A stretch of DNA of 8,907 bases from DATACZ01 sp036258795 (GTDB lineage: Bacteria > Actinomycetota > CADDZG01 > JAHWKV01), in NCBI GenBank assembly GCA_036258795.1, contig DATACZ010000033.1:1-8907 (forward strand), written 5' to 3'. Made by a program: the position numbers and the translations under genes. A model generated the notes under the pieces. That model ran no database searches and had not been told where the DNA came from. It was given only the letters and a program-made list of their open reading frames with translations. This document shows, piece after piece, positions 1 through 5,376 of the stretch (the stretch's first letter is position 1; every line of letters begins with the position of its first letter).

Positions 1-769
1 CGCCGGACGGGTTGAGATCCACGATGAAGAGGTCAAGCGGGTGGTCAAGGTGATCGGCGACGACGGACGGGAAGAGCAGTATCCGGTCTCCCGCCGGCAC
101 CGCCTTCAGGTCGACGAGGGAGACCTCGTGGAGCCGGGAGACCAAATCACCGAGGGCTCCATCGATCCCGACGACATCCTGGAGGTGGCGGGCATTCGGG
201 CGGTTCAGCTGTACCTGGTGGGAGAGGTTCAGCAGGTGTACAAGAGCCAGGGTGTACCGATCCACGACAAGCACATCGAGCTGATCGTCAGGCAGATGCT
301 GCGCAAGGTGAGCGTCATCGAGCCGGGAGACACGGACCTTCTACCAGGTGATCTGGTGGAGCGAAAGGTCTTCCAGGGCATCAACGCAGAGGTGGCTGCC
401 AGAGGTGGAGAGCCGGCAACTGCCAGGCCAATCCTCATGGGTATCACCAAGAGCTCCCTGGCGACCGAAAGCTGGCTATCGGCAGCGTCGTTCCAGGAGA
501 CCACCAGGGTGCTGACCGAGGCCGCGATCCGCGGGAAGTCGGATGCCCTGTTGGGCCTCAAGGAGAACGTCATCATCGGCAAGCTCATTCCGGCAGGTAC
601 CGGCATGACCCGCTACCGAACCGTGAAGGTCGTGCCATCGCCGGAGGTATCCGAGCTGCTCCACATGCTCCGCAAGCAGGATGAGGAGCGGAGAGCTCAG
701 GAGGAGGCCGAGGCGGCGGCGCGGGCCCAGTTCTTCGAGCCCGACGAGGACGAGGTGGGGGCCTTCTAG
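1..769 (+). CDS. rpoC: DNA-directed RNA polymerase subunit beta' (C-terminal part, 5' truncated)
   Basis: This is the 3' end of the gene for the beta' subunit of the core RNA polymerase. The frame is already open at base 2 and runs to TAG at 767-769, giving 255 residues; the GTG at 41 is internal and is not a start. Diagnostic C-terminal segments are visible: VPIHDKHIELIVRQM, then ITKSSLATESWLSAASFQET, then TEAAIRGKSDALLGLKENVI and IGKLIPAGTGM. The catalytic Mg-binding NADFDGD motif and most of the protein lie upstream of the window. The tail is acidic and alanine-rich (EEAEAAARAQFFEPDEDEVGAF region), a variable part of the family. A strong hairpin terminator follows 13 bases after the stop, so rpoBC transcription should end here, separate from the str operon. 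The identification is certain; only the 5' end is missing. Confidence 0.98.
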   Translation, partial: AGRVEIHDEEVKRVVKVIGDDGREEQYPVSRRHRLQVDEGDLVEPGDQITEGSIDPDDILEVAGIRAVQLYLVGEVQQVYKSQGVPIHDKHIELIVRQMLRKVSVIEPGDTDLLPGDLVERKVFQGINAEVAARGGEPATARPILMGITKSSLATESWLSAASFQETTRVLTEAAIRGKSDALLGLKENVIIGKLIPAGTGMTRYRTVKVVPSPEVSELLHMLRKQDEERRAQEEAEAAARAQFFEPDEDEVGAF

Positions 770-782
770 GGTAGATATCTCC

Positions 783-817
783 AAAGAGGGCCGGAGCTTT
801 CCCGGCCCTCTTTGACT
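783..817 (+). terminator. Intrinsic terminator after rpoC
   Basis: A perfect 12-bp inverted repeat, AAAGAGGGCCGG (783-794) and CCGGCCCTCTTT (802-813), encloses a 7-base loop. It starts 13 bases after the rpoC stop. The T tract is short (TTT at the end of the stem, then GACTT), so it is a slightly imperfect but strong intrinsic terminator. It separates rpoBC transcription from the str operon. Confidence 0.88.
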
Positions 818-841
818 TGGGGCCTTCCATGTCCGCGCAGA

Positions 842-870
842 TTGACCAGCAAAATGGGGGGTGTTACCGT
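842..870 (+). promoter_or_regulatory. Candidate promoter for the str operon (rpsL)
   Basis: TTGACC (842-847) and TACCGT (865-870) are separated by exactly 17 bases. This fits an actinobacterial housekeeping promoter (TTGACN and TANNNT). It lies just after the rpoC terminator and would start RNA near 877, giving a leader of about 180 bases before rpsL. The -10 matches only the conserved T, A and T positions, so this is a reasonable but unproven call. Confidence 0.45.
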
Positions 871-884
871 TACTTTGTCTGTGT

Positions 885-1011
885 CGACGCTACGGCGTCG
901 CGCGTGCAACGCTTCTGACCCCGAAAACCCTCTAGACCCGCTTCAGCGGCGTCTTTACGTTGAGGGGCCAGGCCGACTGCTTAAGCAGGTCGCTATTTGA
1001 ACGGCCGGCCC
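885..1011 (+). promoter_or_regulatory. Structured 5' leader of rpsL with three hairpins
   Basis: Three hairpins can be drawn by eye. The first is CGACGC-TACG-GCGTCG (885-900), a 6-bp stem closed by a C(UACG)G loop of the very stable UNCG type. The second (935-953) pairs GAC/GTC and CCGC/GCGG around a TTCA loop with one bulged C. The third has an outer stem of GGGCC+GGCC (965-974) with GGCC+GGCCC (1003-1011), one bulged A, around an inner hairpin (975-991) with a TTAA loop. CCCTC (928-932) can also pair with GAGGG at 962-966 or with GAGGG at 1048-1052 beside the rpsL start. Leaders of ribosomal-protein operons are often regulatory. No known leader family was recognised, and folding was not computed. 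Confidence 0.4.
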
Positions 1012-1055
1012 GAGTTTACCGGTGCGTCAAGAGGCCAAGGGAAGATTGAGGGAAA

Positions 1056-1424
1056 ATGCCGACGATTCAACAGCTTGTCCGCAAGGGCCGCGAAGGAACG
1101 AAGACGAAGATGAAGACCCCGGCGCTGAAAGGGTCTCCGCAACGTCGCGGGGTCTGCACGGTGGTCAAGACGCAGACTCCAAAGAAGCCTAACTCTGCGC
1201 TTCGCAAGGTTGCTCGTGTGCGGCTCACGTCTCAAGTAGAGGTGAGCGCTTACGTTCCCGGAATCGGCCACAACCTCCAGGAGCACTCAATCGTGCTCGT
1301 AAGAGGCGGGCGGGTGAAGGACCTGCCCGGTTTCCGCTACAAGATCGTGCGTGGAACCCTCGATACCGCCGGAGTCCGTGGCCGTAAGCAGGCTCGCAGC
1401 CGCTACGGGGCGAAGAAGGCGTAG
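1056..1424 (+). CDS. rpsL: 30S ribosomal protein S12
   Basis: S12 sits at the decoding centre of the 30S subunit and helps control accuracy of tRNA selection. The 122-residue product has normal length and begins MPTIQQLVRKG. Key segments are RRGVCT, TPKKPNSALRKVARV and GHNLQEHS followed by RGGRVKDLPG. Lys43 and Lys88, the classic streptomycin-resistance positions, are unchanged, and Asp89, the usual methylthiolation site, is present, so the allele looks streptomycin sensitive. GAGGG at 1048-1052 lies only 3 bases from the ATG; AAGGGAAG at 1037-1044 is another possible Shine-Dalgarno. It is the first gene of the str operon, after a long structured leader, and rpsG follows 8 bases downstream. 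The PGIGHNLQEH variant (instead of PGEG) is common in the family. Confidence 0.99.
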   Translation: MPTIQQLVRKGREGTKTKMKTPALKGSPQRRGVCTVVKTQTPKKPNSALRKVARVRLTSQVEVSAYVPGIGHNLQEHSIVLVRGGRVKDLPGFRYKIVRGTLDTAGVRGRKQARSRYGAKKA

Positions 1425-1432
1425 GTGCACTG

Positions 1433-1903
1433 ATGCCGCGCAAGGGCCCTGCTACCAGACGGGAGATCGTCGGGGATCCCGTCTATCACAATCAGCTGGT
1501 CACGCAGATCATCAACCGGATCATGCTGAGGGGCAAGAAGTCACTGGCGGAGAAGACCGTCTATGGGGCCCTCAAGATCGTCTCCGAGAAGACCGGGGGC
1601 GACCCTACTCAGTCTTTGCGCAAGGCGATCGAAAACGTCCGGCCCCTGGTCGAGGTGCGATCGAGGAGAGTGGGAGGGGCTACATACCAGGTGCCCGTCG
1701 AGGTGCCGTCCAGGCGGTCCACCACCCTGGCGATCCGGTGGATGGTCAACTTCAGTCGCGCCCGCCGGGAAAAGACAATGGCCCTCCGGCTTGCCGGAGA
1801 GCTGATGGACGCTGCGAACGGGGTGGGAGCGTCGGTCAAGCGGCGTGAGGACCTGCACAAGATGGCAGAGGCTAACAAGGCCTTTGCGCACTACAGGTGG
1901 TAG
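1433..1903 (+). CDS. rpsG: 30S ribosomal protein S7
   Basis: S7 nucleates assembly of the 30S head by binding the 3' domain of 16S rRNA and contacts tRNA in the E site. The 156-residue product has the standard bacterial length, starts MPRKGPATRR and ends FAHYRW. The conserved NRIMLRGKKSLAEKTVY segment is at residues 28-44 and the beta-hairpin around VRSRRVGGATYQVPVEV at 75-91. The start ATG lies 8 bases after the rpsL stop, and the AGGTG overlapping that stop (1423-1427) serves as ribosome binding site, so the two genes are probably coupled. In E. coli S7 represses the str operon by binding the S12-S7 intercistronic RNA; here that spacer is far too short for the E. coli structure, so regulation must differ. 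Confidence 0.99.
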   Translation: MPRKGPATRREIVGDPVYHNQLVTQIINRIMLRGKKSLAEKTVYGALKIVSEKTGGDPTQSLRKAIENVRPLVEVRSRRVGGATYQVPVEVPSRRSTTLAIRWMVNFSRARREKTMALRLAGELMDAANGVGASVKRREDLHKMAEANKAFAHYRW

Positions 1904-1964
1904 CACACGATCAGGTGAGGGGCTAGATAGCTTTGTACGGGGGCAGCCGGGTAGTCATGGGGCT

Positions 1965-1976
1965 TTGAACATTCAA
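1965..1976 (+). other. Short near-palindrome in the rpsG-fusA spacer
   Basis: TTGAA-CA-TTCAA is a 5-bp inverted repeat with a 2-base centre, in an otherwise plain stretch (1904-1990) between rpsG and the next terminator. It is operator-like in shape but short and AT-rich enough to occur by chance. No function is claimed. Confidence 0.15.
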
Positions 1977-1990
1977 GTTTCTGACTGATC

Positions 1991-2013
1991 CGGCCGGGCA
2001 ACCGGCCGTTTTT
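1991..2013 (+). terminator. Intrinsic terminator between rpsG and fusA
   Basis: CGGCCGG (1991-1997) and CCGGCCG (2002-2008) form a perfect 7-bp GC stem around a GCAA (GNRA-type) tetraloop, followed directly by TTTTT (2009-2013). This is a textbook intrinsic terminator. It is 88 bases after the rpsG stop and ends 9 bases before the first fusA ATG. It may only partly stop transcription, or act as an attenuator that lowers fusA relative to rpsL-rpsG. Confidence 0.85.
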
Positions 2014-2022
2014 ATTGACTAC

Positions 2023-4176
2023 ATGGATAGATCTGACATGACGACAAAGACTTTGGATAAGACCGAAGCAATACAGGCCAGACAGAAGGCCCTGCTTCTC
2101 CGCGAGTTCCCGCTGTCCCGGACGCGCAACATAGGGATCATGGCCCACATCGATGCGGGCAAGACCACGACCACCGAGCGGATCCTTTACTACACGGGCC
2201 GGACGTACAAGATCGGCGAGGTGCACGACGGCGCGGCGGTCATGGACTGGATGGTCCAGGAGCAAGAGCGAGGTATCACCATCACCTCGGCGGCGACCAC
2301 GACCAAGTGGAAGGACCACTGGATCAACATCATCGACACTCCCGGCCACGTGGACTTCACCGTGGAGGTCGAGCGGTCACTCCGGGTTCTGGACGGAGCC
2401 ATTGCGGTCTTCGACGGCGTGGCAGGCGTTGAGCCCCAAACGGAGACGGTATGGCGGCAAGCGGATCGCTTTCGTGTTCCCCGGATCTGCTTCGTCAACA
2501 AGATGGACCGCCCGGGCGCGGATTTCTTCATGACCGTGGACATGATCCGAGATCGGCTTGGTGGGCATCCCCTGCCGGTACAGATTCCTTGGGGGAGGGA
2601 AGCAGACTTTCACGGCGTTATCGACCTGATCGACATGAAGGGCCGCTACTGGACCGGCGACAGCGGCGAACAGTGGGAGGATCGGGAGATCCCCGAGGAG
2701 TTGCGGGAAGAGGCGGAGCACTGGCGCCACGAGCTGTACGAGGCTCTGGCCGAGTTCGACGACGAGGTCATGGACGCCTACGTGCACGGCGGGGACCCAT
2801 CGCCATCACATTTGAGGATTGCCCTTCGCAAGGCCACGTTGGAGGGCGACGCCCAGCCGGTGCTCTGTGGATCAGCCTTCAAGAACAAGGGGATACAGCC
2901 CCTGCTGGATGCGGTGGTGCACTATCTTCCCTCTCCGCGGGACATTCCTCCCGTCGTCGGAGAAGACCCAAAGACCGGCGAGGAGATTGAACGCCGGCCC
3001 GATGACAGCGAGCACTTCAGCGCTCTGGCGTTCAAGATCATGTCCGACCCCCATGTGGGACGAATCACTTACATAAGGGTGTACTCAGGAACGCTTAAGA
3101 GCGGCGGCGCCATGCTGAACTCGACGCGCGACCGAAAGGAAAGGGCCGGCCGGCTTCTGCAAATGCACGCCAATCACCGTGAGGACAAGCAAGCGGTGAT
3201 GACGGGCGACATCGTGGCGGTAGTGGGCTTGAGGCACACGCTGACCGGCGACACCTTGTGTGACCCAGAGCACCCCGTCCGCCTGGAATCCCCGACCTTT
3301 GCCCAGCCCGTCATATCAATGGCGATCGAGCCGAAGACCAAGATGGACCAGGACAAGCTGGGAACCGCCCTGCATCGCCTCGGCGAGGAAGATCCCACGT
3401 TCGTGGTGCGAAACGACCCGGAAACCGGGCAGACGATCATCTCGGGGATGGGCGAGCTCCATCTCGAGGTACTGGTTGACCGGATGACCCGCGAGTTCAA
3501 GGTCGACGCCAATGTGGGAAGGCCGCAGGTGGCCTATCGAGAGACCCTCAGCAAGCCCGTATACGGGCACGTCACCCGCTACGTCAAGCAAACCGGAGGC
3601 AAGGGCCAGTACGGGCACGTGGAAATAGACCTCGAACCCATGGGACCCGGCGGGGGCTACGAGTTCGTCAACAAGGTGAAGGGTGGCGCCATCCCGTCCG
3701 AGTTCATCCCTGCGGTAGACGACGGAATCCAGGAGGCAATGGCTTCCGGGGTCCTGGCTGGCTACCCTCTGGTTGACCTCCGGGTAACCCTCTTGGACGG
3801 ATCGTCGCACGAGGTGGACTCGAGCGAGATGTCTTTCAAGATCACCGGATCCATCGCCCTCAAGGAGGCGGCCGCTAAGGCGGCGCCGGTCTTGCTGGAG
3901 CCGATAATGGATGTAGAGGTAGTGACCCCCGAGTCGTTCATGGGAGAGGTGCTCGGCGACCTCAACTCCCGGCGGGGACGGATCGAGAAGCTCGACAACC
4001 GAGGCAATACCCAGTTCATCCGTGCGCAGGTGCCGCTGTCCCAGATGTTTGGGTATGCCACTGATCTACGGAGCAACACGCAGGGGCGGGCCACATACAC
4101 GATGCAGTTCCACTCTTACCAGCCGGTTCCCAAGGCGCTGGCAGACGAGATCATCAGGAAGGTGAGAGGGGACTAG
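2023..4176 (+). CDS. fusA: Translation elongation factor G (EF-G)
   Basis: EF-G is the GTPase that drives tRNA and mRNA translocation on the ribosome. All G motifs are intact: AHIDAGKT (41-48), RGITI (83-87), DTPGH (105-109, with the catalytic His109), NKMD (159-162) and GSAFKNKG (283-290). The domain IV segment GGKGQYGHV and the VDSSEMSFKITGS stretch are also present, and the protein ends IIRKVRGD. At 717 residues it is slightly longer than usual, because about 30 residues precede the conserved SRTRNIGIMAHID. Neither ATG 2023 nor the in-frame ATG 2038 has a strong Shine-Dalgarno; GGA at 2025-2027 is a weak fit for 2038, so the true product may be 712 residues. A terminator lies just upstream and no promoter is obvious. 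The gene is followed by repeats instead of tuf. Confidence 0.98.
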   Translation: MDRSDMTTKTLDKTEAIQARQKALLLREFPLSRTRNIGIMAHIDAGKTTTTERILYYTGRTYKIGEVHDGAAVMDWMVQEQERGITITSAATTTKWKDHWINIIDTPGHVDFTVEVERSLRVLDGAIAVFDGVAGVEPQTETVWRQADRFRVPRICFVNKMDRPGADFFMTVDMIRDRLGGHPLPVQIPWGREADFHGVIDLIDMKGRYWTGDSGEQWEDREIPEELREEAEHWRHELYEALAEFDDEVMDAYVHGGDPSPSHLRIALRKATLEGDAQPVLCGSAFKNKGIQPLLDAVVHYLPSPRDIPPVVGEDPKTGEEIERRPDDSEHFSALAFKIMSDPHVGRITYIRVYSGTLKSGGAMLNSTRDRKERAGRLLQMHANHREDKQAVMTGDIVAVVGLRHTLTGDTLCDPEHPVRLESPTFAQPVISMAIEPKTKMDQDKLGTALHRLGEEDPTFVVRNDPETGQTIISGMGELHLEVLVDRMTREFKVDANVGRPQVAYRETLSKPVYGHVTRYVKQTGGKGQYGHVEIDLEPMGPGGGYEFVNKVKGGAIPSEFIPAVDDGIQEAMASGVLAGYPLVDLRVTLLDGSSHEVDSSEMSFKITGSIALKEAAAKAAPVLLEPIMDVEVVTPESFMGEVLGDLNSRRGRIEKLDNRGNTQFIRAQVPLSQMFGYATDLRSNTQGRATYTMQFHSYQPVPKALADEIIRKVRGD

Positions 4177-4177
4177 G

Positions 4178-4246
4178 TTGAGCGAGCGCAGCGAGCGAAT
4201 CCACGCCTTGCCTTTTCCGGCCGAACGACCGACCGTAGGGAGGGAG
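4178..4246 (+). repeat. Spacer repeat, copy 1 (69-bp tandem unit)
   Basis: This is the first of two adjacent 69-bp units in the fusA-rpsJ spacer. It starts 1 base after the fusA stop. The head is TTGAGCGAGCG-CAGCGAGCGA, containing two near-identical 9-mers (AGCGAGCGC, AGCGAGCGA). The core is CGCCTTGCCTTTTCCGGC, and the tail is CGAACGACCGACCG then TAGGGAGGGAG. Related copies lie before rplC and rpsS. Confidence 0.93.
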
Positions 4247-4315
4247 CTGAGCGAGCGCAGCGAGCGACTCCACGCCTTGCCTTTTCCGGCCGAACGACCG
4301 ACCGTAGGGAGGGAG
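4247..4315 (+). repeat. Spacer repeat, copy 2 (69-bp tandem unit)
   Basis: This unit matches copy 1 at 67 of 69 bases; the differences are T/C at the first base and A/C in the CGAATCC/CGACTCC part of the head. It is a recent-looking tandem duplication whose length is a multiple of three. Its tail, GGGAGGGAG (4307-4315), lies 7 bases before the rpsJ GTG and is the only good Shine-Dalgarno for that gene. Confidence 0.93.
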
Positions 4316-4322
4316 TAAGGCC

Positions 4323-4631
4323 GTGGCGGGGCAGACGATTCGAATCAAGCTCAAGGCCTACCACCATGAAGTCATCGATCAGAGTGCGCGCAAGATTGTG
4401 GACACCGTGACCAGAACTGGTGCCAGCGTGCATGGACCAGTCCCGCTTCCGACTCGGATAGAGAAGTTTGCGGTGATCCGCTCGCCCTTCAAGGACAAGG
4501 ACTCCCGTGAGCACTTCGAGATGAGGACCCACAAGAGGATCATCGACATCGTGGACCCCACCCCCAAAACGGTGGATTCGCTGATGCGCCTTGACTTGCC
4601 CGCCGGCGTGGACATCGAGATAAGGCTGTGA
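4323..4631 (+). CDS. rpsJ: 30S ribosomal protein S10 (NusE)
   Basis: S10 is a 30S head protein and, as NusE, also acts in transcription antitermination and in coupling RNA polymerase to the ribosome through NusG. The 102-residue product has normal length and begins (M)AGQTIRIKLKAY. It contains SREHFEMRTHKR (61-72), DPTPKTVDSLMRLDLPAG and ends VDIEIRL, all hallmarks of the family. The start is GTG, with GGGAGGGAG supplied by the tail of the upstream repeat at 7-base spacing. It opens the S10 ribosomal operon, which here follows fusA directly with no tuf and no recognisable promoter between, so it may be co-transcribed with fusA. Its stop overlaps a GTG (4628) that opens a small frame through the next repeat. 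The loop PLPTRIEKFAVIRSPF differs from the common PLPT-K/E forms but looks intact. Confidence 0.99.
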   Translation: MAGQTIRIKLKAYHHEVIDQSARKIVDTVTRTGASVHGPVPLPTRIEKFAVIRSPFKDKDSREHFEMRTHKRIIDIVDPTPKTVDSLMRLDLPAGVDIEIRL

Positions 4632-4723
4632 CCAAACGAGCGATGCGACGGTTGAGCGACCGAAGCGAGCGAATCCACGCCTTGCCTTTTCCGGCTCTCC
4701 GAGCGACTAAAAGGAGCGAGTGA
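4628..4723 (+). other. Candidate small ORF across repeat 3 (31 codons)
   Basis: GTG 4628 overlaps the rpsJ stop by four bases (GTGA), the usual layout of coupled genes, and AAGG (4622-4625) lies just upstream. The frame continues in the register LSDRSERIHALPFPALRATK and stops at TGA 4721-4723, 5 bases before GTG 4729 of rplC. An internal ATG (4643) would give 26 residues. The last codons (AAA AGG AGC GAG) are also the rplC Shine-Dalgarno. The register matches that of the fusA-rpsJ spacer. Translation is unproven and no domain was recognised. Confidence 0.25.
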
Positions 4724-4726
4724 GAG
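4652..4726 (+). repeat. Spacer repeat, copy 3 (before rplC)
   Basis: The head TTGAGCGACCGAAGCGAGCG and the core CGCCTTGCCTTTTCCGGC match copies 1 and 2, but the tail is of a second type: CTCTCCGAGCGACT, then AAAAGGAGCGAGTGAGAG. The tail carries the rplC Shine-Dalgarno. GGCTCTC (4693-4699) and GAGAGCC (4722-4728) form a perfect 7-bp inverted repeat around it, and CCTTTT (4685-4690) is fully complementary to AAAAGG (4709-4714). Confidence 0.9.
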
Positions 4727-4728
4727 CC

Positions 4729-5376
4729 GTGGCTGAGATAACGAAGGGCATCTTGGGACGCAAGATGGGCATGACGCAGGTTTTTGACGACCAGTCCAGG
4801 GTGGTCCCCGTCACCGTGATCAAGGCTGGACCCTGCCGTGTCTCGAGCATCAAGACCTCCGAGCACGATGGCTACTCGGCCATCCAGCTCACGTTCGCAG
4901 AGGTCCCCGAGCGGCGACTACCCAAGCCCGAGCAGGGTCACCTCAAGAAGGCCGGGGTCCCGGCAGCGCGGCACCTGGTAGAGCTGAGGCTGAACGAGGT
5001 GGGCGACTTCAAGGTTGGGCAGCAGATTAAAGCGGACATCTTCTCAAAGGGAGAGCGGGCCGACGTGGTTGGGGTGTCCAAGGGGAAAGGCTTCGCCGGG
5101 GTCATGAAACGCCACAACTTTGCGGGAAAGTCGGCCAGCCACGGCACCGAGCGAAAGCACCGGTCTCCCGGATCGGTGGGTGCCTGCGCTACGCCTTCGA
5201 GGGTGTTCAAGGGACTCAGAATGGCCGGCCATATGGGTAACCGGAGAGTGACCCAGCTTAACCTGGAAGTCGTCGACGCCGACCCAGAAAGGGATCTGCT
5301 GCTGGTCCGCGGAGCAGTACCCGGTCCGACCGGCGGCGTGGTGCTGGTGCGATCCACCAACCGGGGAGGTGCCTGA
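4729..5376 (+). CDS. rplC: 50S ribosomal protein L3
   Basis: L3 is an early-assembling 50S protein whose long loop reaches the peptidyl transferase centre. With GTG 4729 as start the product is 215 residues, (M)AEITKGILGRKMGMTQVFD, matching the usual actinobacterial N-terminus. Family segments include SKGKGFAGVMKRHNF (117-131), HGTERKHRSPGSVGACATP (138-156) and MAGHMGNRRVTQLNL. Ala and Cys stand where E. coli has its methylated Gln150, as is normal in Actinobacteria. The in-frame GTG 4720 is an alternative start (218 residues) that overlaps the stop of the small upstream frame as GTGA; the Shine-Dalgarno AAAAGGAG (4709-4716) is 12 bases from 4729 and only 3 from 4720, so neither spacing is ideal. 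The stop overlaps the rplD start as TGATG. Confidence 0.98.
   Translation: MAEITKGILGRKMGMTQVFDDQSRVVPVTVIKAGPCRVSSIKTSEHDGYSAIQLTFAEVPERRLPKPEQGHLKKAGVPAARHLVELRLNEVGDFKVGQQIKADIFSKGERADVVGVSKGKGFAGVMKRHNFAGKSASHGTERKHRSPGSVGACATPSRVFKGLRMAGHMGNRRVTQLNLEVVDADPERDLLLVRGAVPGPTGGVVLVRSTNRGGA

Larger units (their letters stand above)
4178..4318 (+). other. Candidate small ORF across repeats 1 and 2 (46 codons)
   Basis: A TTG start 1 base after the fusA TAG opens a frame through both repeat units and stops at TAA 4316-4318, 4 bases before the rpsJ GTG. The peptide reads LSERSERIHALPFPAERPTV and then repeats with one Ile-to-Leu change. GAGAGGGG (4164-4171), at the end of fusA, is a well-placed Shine-Dalgarno 6 bases from the TTG. 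The same register is open in the repeat before rplC. It may be a translated filler that hands ribosomes on to rpsJ, or simply a stop-poor GC-rich repeat. No known domain was recognised. Confidence 0.25.

Noticed and set aside
812..1000. A 62-codon plus-strand frame between rpoC and rpsL
   Set aside because: It begins inside the rpoC terminator, upstream of the candidate promoter, has no Shine-Dalgarno and no recognisable motif. A leader peptide from a later start in this frame cannot be excluded but has no support.
1263..1283. S12 PGIGHNLQEH instead of PGEGHNLQEH as an unusual decoding-centre change
   Set aside because: This position varies in normal bacterial and chloroplast S12 proteins; the functional lysines 43 and 88 and Asp89 are intact.
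1351..1848. A 165-codon plus-strand frame over the rpsL-rpsG junction
   Set aside because: It is the out-of-frame shadow of rpsL and rpsG, both of which are fully conserved proteins.
4154..4532. Minus-strand open frames with repeated peptides such as RQGVESLAALAQ
   Set aside because: They are the spacer repeat read backwards plus antisense of rpsJ. No ribosome binding site or family match; such frames are likely to be mis-annotated as proteins elsewhere.
5173..5195. Loss of the methylated glutamine in L3
   Set aside because: The GACATP form seen here resembles the GGCATP form normal in Actinobacteria, so it is a lineage feature and not a defect.
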